Below, piece by piece: positions 56,114-64,000 of a DNA stretch of 64,000 nt (position 1 is its first letter; the number at the start of each line of letters is the position of its first letter). A program made the translations under genes and the position numbers. The notes beneath the pieces were generated by a model. It was not told the DNA's origin. It saw only the letters and a list, made by a program, of their open reading frames with translations, and ran no database searches. Source of the stretch: Pilatotrama ljubarskyi (lineage: Eukaryota; Basidiomycota; Agaricomycetes; Polyporales; Polyporaceae); NCBI GenBank assembly GCA_022385805.1, contig MU277713.1:122804-186803 (forward strand). Direction: 5' to 3'.

Positions 56114-58844
56114 ATGGCAGCCTACGCGCCGCTCGACCTCCCCGCCTCTGGCAAGCTCCCCTTCACAGACTACTCCCGCTGGCGGCTCCGCGTCACCGAC
56201 GAGGGCGACCACCTCTGGCATTACCTCCGCACAGACGACCACCTCGCCGCCTGGCCTCAGAACGACTGCGACAAGTACTGGCTCGGCCTCCCGCTAGATC
56301 TCCCCCCTCTGCCAAACCCTACCAACGCGCTCGAGGCCGCGCGCAATGGCTACCGCTTCTTCCAGCACCTCCAGGCCGAGGACGGGCACTGGCCGGGCGA
56401 GTATGGCGGACCTATGTTCTTGATTCCCGGCCTCGTCATCGGCTCGTACGTGTCCGGCATGCCTTTCCAGCTCGAGGAACGGCTCGAGCTCATCCGCTAC
56501 CTCTTCAACCACGCGAACGAGGACGGCGGCTGGGGAATGTGAGTGTCCGTCCGTCTACTCATTCCAACTGACTCTGAGAGAATGAACCTACTCACATGTT
56601 TCCAGCCATACCGAAGGCCAGAGCACCGTATTCGGCACCGCGCTCAACTACTGCGCCATGCGCATCCTCGGCGTGAAAGCGGACCACCCCGTCGCCGTCA
56701 AGGCCCGCGGCTGCCTGCACAAGCTTGGCGGCGCAACCGGCGTGCCCTCCTGGGGCAAGTTCTGGCTCTCCATCCTCAACGTGTACGACTGGGAGGGCAA
56801 CCACCCTGTCCCCTCGGAGCTCTGGTACGTCCAGAAGCGGACACGCTGCTCTCAGGGACTCACGTACTGTTCGTTCAGGCTCCTCCCGGACTGGGTGCCC
56901 ATCCACCCGCACAAGTGGTGGATCCACACGCGCAACGTCTACATCCCGATGGGCTACCTCTACGGCATCCGCTACAAGATGGAGGAGAACGACCTCGTCC
57001 TCGCACTTCGCGAGGTCAGCGCCCGCTGCCCATCAGACTACGTATATAAACCTCTCACACTCTGCGGATTTCCAGGAAATCTATACGCAAAACTACTACT
57101 CCATAGACTGGCCCGCCCAACGGAGCAACGTCGCCCAAGTCGACCTCTACACGCCCCACTCCACCCTGCTCGAGCTCGTCTACAGCGTCCTCGGCGCGTA
57201 CGAACAATGCGCTCTCCCGCCCCTCCGCCGCGCCGCGCTCCAGCGCTGCTACGAGCTCGTCGTCATGGACGACGAGAACACGGACTACCAGACGCTCGGG
57301 CCCGTCTCCAAAATGATGAACCTCATCGTGCGCGCGCACGTCGACGGCCCCCAGAGCGAGGCGTACAAGCGCCACATGGCGCGCCGGCGCGACTTCATGT
57401 GGATGGGCGCCGAGGGCATGATGATGTGCGGCACGAACGGCTCGCAGCTGTGGGACATCGGCTTCACCGCGCAGGCGCTCGTTGAGACCGGGATCGCGCA
57501 GGAGGAGGAGTTTAGGGGGAGCGTGCTGAAGATGCTCGAGTGGCTGGATCGGTGCCAGATTCGGGAAAATCCAAGGCATCTGGAGAGGGCGTATAGGCAC
57601 CCGACCAAGGGCGCGTGGCCGTTCAGCACGCGCACGCAGGGATACACGGTGAGCGACTGTACGGGCGAGGGGTTGAAGGCGGTGTTGTACATCCAGGACC
57701 ACGTCGAGTGCGTTTCTCGGCTGCGGCGCGGTGCCTGCCTCTGCTGACCTGTCTAACTGCAGTGGCGCGCCGAAGCTGATATCGGAGAGGCGGCTCTGCG
57801 ACGCGGTCGACATCCTCCTCGGCATGCAGAACCCCGACGGCGGGTTCGCGAGCTACGAGCTCATCCGCGCCCCGCAGTGGCTCGAGTACCTGAACCCCGC
57901 CGAGGTCTTCGGTACGTCGCCCTGGTGCGCTTCTGTACTCTCTCAATGCGTTGTGCTGACGGGGGTGCGGCTACAGGAAACATCATGACCGAGTTCAACT
58001 ACCCGGAGTGCACGACGTCCGTCATCACCGCGCTCTCCATCTTCCGGAAGCACAACCCCGAGTACCGCTCGCGCGACATCGAGTGCGCCTCCCCCTCCCT
58101 ACTCTCCTCCTTCCTCTTGCAAACGCTTACCCGAGCCACCCCGCAGACGCGTGATCACCAAAGCGGTCGACTACCTGCACAAGGCGCAGCGGCCCGAGGG
58201 CGGCTGGTTCGGCTCGTGGGGGATCTGCTTCACGTACGCGACCCAGTTCGCGCTCGAGTCGCTCGCGCTCGTCGGCGAGACGTACGCGACCAGCGCCGCC
58301 GTTCGCCGCGCGTGCGACTTCCTCCTCGCCAGGCAGCGGGCCGACGGCGGCTGGGGAGAGAGCTACAAGGTCCGTCTTCTCCCTCCTCCCCTCCTCCCCT
58401 CGTCCCCTCCTCCTTCCCTTCGGGTTCTCGTCAAGACGCCGGAGCAGATGTGGCTGACGCGTGGTGCGGGAACGTAGACGTGCGAGACCGGACAGTGGGT
58501 CGAGCACGAGCAGACGCAGGTCGTGCAGACCTGTTGGGCGGCCATGGCGCTCATGTACGGCAAGTACCCGCACCCCGAGCCCATCGAGCGCGCCGTCCAG
58601 CTCGTCATGTCCCGCCAGCGGCCGGTACGTCCCCTTCCCCCGCATGCTCCGTCGGAAACCAAACGCAGTCCTGACCGGCGGGGTCGCGATGCTTGCGCAG
58701 GACGGCTCGTGGCCGCAGGAGGCGATCGAGGGCGTGTTCAACAAGAACGTCGCGATCTCCTACCCGAACTTCAAGTTCGCGTTCACGATCTGGATGCTCG
58801 GCCGCGCGCATCGCTACCTCGCGGAGCTGCGCAGAAAGGCGTGA
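56114..58844 (+). CDS. ERG7: Lanosterol synthase (oxidosqualene cyclase)
   Basis: Nine exons: 56114-56538, 56606-56824, 56879-57014, 57076-57707, 57763-57911, 57977-58082, 58147-58369, 58478-58624 and 58701-58844, 726 residues, the family's normal length. Repeated QW motifs are visible: [25 protein letters not shown] (preceded by GAWPFSTRT), [47 protein letters not shown]. The catalytic Asp is in SDCTGEGLK; yeast and animal enzymes have DCTAE here, so Gly replaces Ala. The [20 protein letters not shown] and [11 protein letters not shown] blocks complete the active site. The enzyme cyclises 2,3-oxidosqualene to lanosterol, the first cyclic ergosterol precursor, on ER or lipid-droplet membranes. 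The start codon lies about 120 bp after the U6 terminator. Confidence 0.95.
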
Positions 58845-59312
58845 GCGTCTTCCGGAGAAGAGCCGTCGGCGTGCATATCGTGGCTTCACGCTTAGCGCCG
58901 CTATCGGTCGTAGAGTGCTTACCCCGCTGTATCCTTGCAGCTGCTCTGTGCATTGGACTTGGTCGAGGATTGTGCTCGCTTATGCTTTCATAGGAGTGAG
59001 AGCGTGCGTGCTCTGAGACAGACTGATCTCCGCGTCCCTTGGCAGCAAGAGTCACACCACAGGGCGAAATGACGGAACGCAGAAAAAATGCATGGTAAGG
59101 CACTGCGGAATCCCTTGCAAGTTGCAACGCGCCGGCCTGATCAGCCGTCCTTTCTTTCCGACGCAAAACATACTCAGACGAGACAGGCATCGCACATGCT
59201 AGGTTCCACCATGGTGACATCTGCTCTGCCAATGCCTCCAAATACATGAGATAGTAATACCTTCCCATACTCCACTGACAACCCGAACCAGACCTCCACC
59301 ACACTCAGACAC
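58845..59312. other. Convergent intergenic region
   Basis: 468 bp between the ERG7 stop and the stop of the His-rich protein gene on the other strand. It holds the two 3' untranslated regions; nothing else is seen. Confidence 0.5.
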
Positions 59313-61903
59313 TCAGTCCAGGTCGGCTAGAGAGCCCTGCTGGAACATCCACTCGTAAGGCGCGGTGCTGACAGGCGTCATCGTCGACATTGGCGAGGAA
59401 CTAGTCGCCGAGTACGTGGTCGCCGCAGACGAGCCCAGGGATTCGGCATACGGATTGAAGACCTTTACCTCGAGCGCCGGAAGCGCAGTCGCCGAAGTGC
59501 TGGCAGTAGCGTCCGTCGCGGTCCCCATCGAGCTAGACGATGCCGAAGAGGTTGTTCCCGAGGCAGAGTCGGAAGAACTCGCAGTAACAACAGCCTCAAG
59601 AGCAGCCGCTGTAGAGGTAGCACTGGAAGAGATATCTGAAGTAGCGCTACTAGCCGTAGATGTCGACATCTCCGACGCTACATCGGTAGGTGTGGCCGAG
59701 ACAGCGCCGGAGGATGGGACCGCGACCTTCGCTTGAGGGGCCTGCGGTGGCATCTCAGGCATAGCAGGACTGAAGACGAGCGTTACATTCTGCGCACTAG
59801 AGAGAACCTCGGCTGAGAACTGCTTCAGAGAGGCCATCCGGGTAGGCGGTCGCGTTGCATCGCCGTATTGTTTGTCCAGGGCCTCTTGCTGGAAGCTCGT
59901 CACGCTGGCTACCTTGTCGCTAGTTGGAGTCATCGGGTCGACCGTGGTCGTATTGGTACCGGGCGACTGGTTGGTGCCGCCCTCATCGTCGTCGGACCCG
60001 TCGTCTTCTGAGGGGTCGTCCGCACCGGATCCTGTCGAGTCGTCGTCCTGGGTCCCATCGTCCTCACCCTCGTACCACATGGGCCTGATGACGCCCGTGC
60101 TAGGCTCGTATGCAAATACTTGGCTCTTGTGTTCGCCGGTCGAAGAGCCTTCCATGCAAGCCTCGACCGTCATCACAGCCGGAGCAGCGGGTCGAGGATC
60201 GAAAGTCGCACAGTAGGGCATCAGTTGGGCGCTGGCAGCGTTGAAGACGGGCATTTGTAGAGCCACCCTGAGGAATGACGCCGGTTCAACGGAGTCGGAC
60301 GAGGTGCTGTTGGATGAGGTGCTGTTGGACGGGGAGGGTCCATCGTCGGCGTTCGGTGCAGTGACCAGGTACATCTGGGTGCGATCGGTATCAGACGCAT
60401 TGAGCACGAAGGCGGAGCCCGTCAAGTTATTGGCAGTAGTCCCGTTGCTTGGAGCGGCTAGAACGAGGGAGGCTATCCGCTCGCCGACGGTAGAGTTCGC
60501 TACTTCGCTCTGTGGATAGACGATCATGAATGAATCGAACGAAAGCGCTCTGAAGCGAAGCTCACCATGATCGTAATGGACCCAGGCACTCCGCTGACCG
60601 TATTGCCGTCTCGCCGAAGGTTCAAGTTCATGTTGAGAATGCCCCCGGGGGAGGGGACCGTCTGCGGCGACTTATGGTGGACAAGGAACGCATTCCCTCC
60701 GTTTCCAGAAATGATGATGGGCTGGCGGTACGCATATCGTGGCGCTCTCCTCTCATGGACATTGACATGGTCGTTGTCGCCTTTCACTACCACCTTGTCA
60801 GCGTGAGGATGGTGGTGATGGTGATGGTGGCGAGGCTCCGGCGTCGGAGAACGGCCGGCGTGAACGTGCTGGTTGTCGCCTTTGACTATGATCTTGTCCT
60901 GGTGATGGTGATGGTGGGGTGCAGGCGAGCGACGGTGAACGTTGACGTGGTCGTGGTTGCCCTTCACCACAACTTTCTCGTGGTGATGATGATGGTGCGG
61001 CTCAGGTTCAGGAGACCTATGGAAATGGACGGAGTCGTGATCTCCCTTCACCACAACCTCGTCCTGATGGAGGTGGTGGTGATGATGATGGGGTGACGGC
61101 GAGCGACGAGCATGAACATGGTCGTTGTCGCCCTTCACGACTACGCGGTCATGCTTGTCGTGCTTGCCATGGTCATGGACGTGGACGTGATCGTTGTGAC
61201 CTTCGACGACGACACGGTCATGGTCATCCCGCGGTGCCCGCCCGGCTTGCGCCTGTGTTCTCGAACGACGGTGGACATCAACCTTGTCGTGGTCGCCGGT
61301 CACGATGACCTTCTCATGGTCGTGGTGGTCATGATGGTGATGGTTCCTCTTGTCGAGCCGAGGAGGGAGTGTCTCTTCATCGCGGGAGGAAAGGTCTCTG
61401 CCGCCTATCCAGTACCGCTCAATGCGTGAGACGGGATTCGTGGAGTCCCAGCTCGTTCGCTGAGGAAGACTCAATGAGATGCTCAAGAATGTAGACAGGA
61501 GACTCACCTTAGACTCGGCATGCTTCGACCCGTGTGAGCGCGAGCGTTCTCCACTACCAGCGGTGTGCTTCGTAGAGCCCTTCCGCCCGTGTTTCTGCGC
61601 TATACGAGCGGGAAGAGGAACGATCGGTTTCGGATGCCGTTGAGGCTGGTCGTCGGTGTTCTTCTCCGTCGCCTTCTTAGATGAAGAACTCTTCTTCGAG
61701 GACGACGAGGAGGAATGTTCATTGCTCGCATCCGCTCCCGCTGCGTGTCCATGCGAGGAATGACGCGCGACCACGGGATGATCGACGGAGTTCGCGTGCT
61801 GAACCTGAATGGCTGCAGCCTCGGCCGACGTCGGGCAAAGTGATATGGCCGCGATGGAAGAGAGGGTGGCGAGGAGGGTGAAACGACCGTTGAGGACGAC
61901 CAT
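59313..61903 (-). CDS. Secreted His-rich repeat protein with dibasic sites and a Ser/Thr-rich C-terminus
   Basis: Exons 61903-61508, 61459-60566 and 60509-59313 give 828 residues. The start MVVLNGRFTLLATLSSIAAIS...SAEA is a signal peptide. After a Ser/Lys-rich stretch comes LDKR, then seven diverged units of the form (D/E)(K/R)VVVKGDNDHVHVH separated by SPxPxxHHHHHH linkers (about 61370-60745). Several units end in RR (VHRR, HARR, VHERR), Kex2-type cleavage sites. The following ILNMNLNLRRDGNTVSGVPG and the third exon (VALQMPVFNAASAQLMPYCATFDP, SQVFAYEPSTGVIRPMWYEG) form a Cys-poor, N-glycosylation-rich domain, then a Ser/Thr/Ala-rich tail without a GPI signal. A metal-binding wall protein or a Kex2-processed repeat precursor are the two readings. 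The 48-nt first intron has no stop and keeps the frame if retained. Confidence 0.8.
60745..61370 (-). repeat. Coding tandem repeat, about 80-nt units (His-rich)
   Basis: Seven diverged copies of a unit encoding a VVVKGDNDHV core and a poly-His linker. Core positions are conserved better than the linkers, which vary in His number. Confidence 0.85.
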
Positions 61904-62359
61904 GATGGGCTGAGTGTTGGGAGGGTAGGATGTATGTGGGGTGGGTGTAGAAGGGAGGTGTGTACGACACAGTCGTAGTCTGAAAGCGGAGAAAGCGACG
62001 ACAGCAAAGACCACCCGGGCCTAGAAAGCGAAAATGAATGGGGGGTGGAAGAGAGGGAGGAATGGTGAAGACGAAGTTCGACGCTGCTTATATACCCCCT
62101 TCACCCCGGTCAGCCTCAACGTCACCGGCGCATTCGGAGGAGAAGAGGCTGGCGAGGCGGGCACAATGGACTATTCGGGCAACTCACCTTCCATTCTGGG
62201 ACGAGCACAATGTTCAAAGGAATCTCCGAAGGATGAGCGTAGCTCACGTTTCCGACGATGTCAGACACATAGACCTGAGGTCAATGGATATCACGCGTCG
62301 CTCGAACCAGTCAGTATTACATTCAAATGGAGCCCTGTACACCGGGTATCCCGATTGCT
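61904..62359. other. Intergenic, promoter of the His-rich protein gene
   Basis: 456 bp upstream of the His-rich gene and downstream of the GH5 gene. A TATA-like tatata occurs at about 62089-62094 (as GCTTATATACCC), roughly 190 bp before the His-rich start codon on the minus strand. Confidence 0.4.
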
Positions 62360-64000
62360 CTAAGAGCTGGAAGCGTTCACATAAGGTGCGCACACATTGG
62401 GATCGTGCACCTTGGACGGATCGACCGTGAGGTATCCTCGCTTGACACCCTCCAAGTATGACCTAAACAGATAGACATGAGCCCATAGGAGAACTAGCCA
62501 TCGCTGCGTACGCACCATTGCCGCGCAAGGTCTCCTGCTTGCTCAGAGATCTCGACCTTGAAGTTCCAGAACTACGGCGCAGCGATGAACGGATGGCGTA
62601 CGGTGACATCAGGCGAAAACTTACTATCCACCCCTTGCCCTTGCTATACGCGAGTTTCTGAGCATCGGCCCACTTGAAGAGAAAGTCGTCGGTCGCGTCG
62701 AACTGAGTCGGCAAGCCCCACTCGCCGAACCACAGCGGGCTGTTGCCGAGCGCAGCGTCGTTTTGTACGCGTTGGAGGTTGCAGATGCTCGTGAGGTACG
62801 CATCGGGATTAGCGTCGGCGACGCCCTGTGACTACGTCAGATGCGTCCAGAGGTGCCAGCGAAACATCCTTACGCCGAAGCTGTAGTAGAGATGGTTGTC
62901 GTAGCCCTGCGGACCAATCTGCGCGTCCGCCGGGTTCGCCGGGTTGTTGAATTGCCAGTTGATGTCCATGAAGCTAGCGCTCGGATGAGCCCAGTTCGTC
63001 TCACATAATGCCAGACCACTCACTTGGTGACGAGCGGCTGACGAGAGTTGTGCAAGGGTGCCGAGGCCATGTTGAAGTTGAAGATCGACGACACGGCCAA
63101 CTCGAATCCGAGCTCGACCAAGATCGGGACCGCTTCCGCGAGCGCAGACTTGACCTCGGAGTCGAAGATCTTGCTCGCGCTGACCGTGGCGGTGAGCGCG
63201 GACGTGAAGTTGGACGTGTGTACCTGGACGTCGAGCGAGAGTCCTGGCACGGGAATGCCCAGGATGAGTTCGACCGCCCGTATCACTTGCACGAAGTTCT
63301 TCTGAACTACAGGACGCAAGTGTGAAAGGTACAGACGTCTAAGCGGTATGGCTACTTACAGTCTCCATATCCCGGGGTCTGATTCGCGTCCATGATGGGT
63401 TCGTTGACCGCTTCGATAGCGAAGACGGAGCCGAAGCTAGGGTCCAAATGCGAGAGCGCAGTCATGACTGCCGTCCACACCAGCGCGCGATGGTAGTTAT
63501 ACTCGGTCTGAAGGGAGATCTCAGCATGCGGCGGAGGTGCAGAGAGTGTATCGCATGCATACGTAGAACTCAACATCCGACGTGCAGTGGCCCGTGAACG
63601 ACTGGTTCGGAGTTTGCACGCCAGGCGGCGCGTGGTGATCCAGGATGGCTTGTATGCCGGCGTCCTTGAGCATCTGCAAGCCCCTTTGCTGCATCGCAGA
63701 TGGAGGGTCAGAGCTCGCTAGATGCTTCGAAGTAGCTCCAGCGCACGTACAAGGTGCTTGATACCTCCGCGAGGGTAGAACTCCGTCTTGCGATCGACTA
63801 GCGCCTCGACAATCCAGTACCCAAGCTGGGGTTGGGTTCAGAATCTGCACGGCCGTATTCGACAGGAAGGATCAACTCACCGGTATCCGGACGGTGTTGA
63901 TCCCAGCAGCACGAAGCTGGTTCACATCGTCTTGGGTGAACCATGTCGACCTGAATGCATCTCAGTACGCCTCTCGAGTTATGCGGTTGGCCAAAACAGC
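62360..64000 (-). CDS. Glycoside hydrolase family 5, beta-glucanase-like (5' end outside window)
   Basis: The visible part runs from STWFTQDDVNQLRAAGINTVRIP at the right edge through QLGYWIVEALVDRKTEFYPR, GIQAILDHHAPPGVQ, VFAIEAVNEPIMDANQ and DNHLYYSFG to LWFGEWGLPTQFDATDDF, ending SYLEGVKRGYLTVDPSKVHD...VNASSS with TAG at 62360. The Glu in AVNEP is the GH5 acid/base and the Glu in FGEWG the nucleophile, so the catalytic pair is intact. Many short introns interrupt it. GH5 members of this exo-beta-1,3-glucanase-like kind act on fungal wall or plant glucans outside the cell; substrate is not certain. The signal peptide would be beyond position 64000. Confidence 0.88.

Noticed and set aside
60745..61370. 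CRISPR-like or satellite array
   Set aside because: The repeats are coding, diverged and in frame; no CRISPR structure, and the genome is eukaryotic.
60567..61429. Plus-strand frames opposite the His-rich repeats
   Set aside because: Antisense shadow of the repeat region; the minus strand has a signal peptide, phased introns and repeats.

Overview
The window is nuclear DNA from a basidiomycete fungus, most likely a mushroom-forming Agaricomycete. Coding regions are GC-rich and cut by many 48-60 nt GT-AG introns. The genes are fungal eukaryotic housekeeping genes (lanosterol synthase, mitochondrial GatA, TGS1, MAK11, U6 snRNA, a Rho GEF with DEP and CNH domains) mixed with lineage-type families (F-box plus zinc-finger paralogs, a multi-zinc-finger protein, a His-rich secreted protein) and DNA transposons. 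All functions below are read from sequence motifs; no database search was run.

Left part (1-22 kb): a six-exon protein with four copies of a Cys/His zinc-binding-like motif (1487-3530), then three minus-strand paralogs (A 5355-8058, B about 11146-18133, C 18897-21659) that share an N-terminal F-box and a C-terminal C2H2 finger. The cap hypermethylase TGS1 lies between A and B. Paralog B is split in its last coding exon by a complete 4,194-bp DNA transposon (11250-15443) with 15-bp perfect terminal inverted repeats and a 7-bp target duplication. Joining the flanks restores a reading frame that matches paralog C.

Middle (22-30 kb): a compact housekeeping block. Mitochondrial GatA and ribosome-biogenesis MAK11 are divergent from a 152-bp gap; MAK11 and the G-patch protein GPATCH1 converge with 54 bp between stops.

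Transposon island (30.7-38.0 kb): a 1,383-bp CACTA-like non-autonomous element (TSD ATT), an element with at least 55-bp inverted repeats whose centre is an assembly gap (33007-33696), and a second copy of the 4,194-bp transposon with its own 7-bp duplication. I saw no difference between the two copies, so transposition looks recent.

Right part (38-64 kb): an 11-exon amino-acid permease with two AGATAAG GATA sites and a TATA box upstream; an HMG-box protein with EP and EEMD repeats; a small hypothetical; the tRNA m3C methyltransferase (METTL2/Trm140 type), divergent from a large DEP-DH-DH-PH-CNH Rho GEF with two tandem DH modules; a hypothetical; a frameshifted F-box gene; a U6 snRNA gene about 120 bp upstream of lanosterol synthase (ERG7); a secreted His-rich repeat protein with dibasic sites between repeats; and a GH5 glucanase-like gene running off the right edge.

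The most novel items are the transposon family, its capture in the F-box gene with a reconstructible empty site, the His-rich Kex2-type repeat protein, the F-box/C2H2 family and the tandem-DH Rho GEF.
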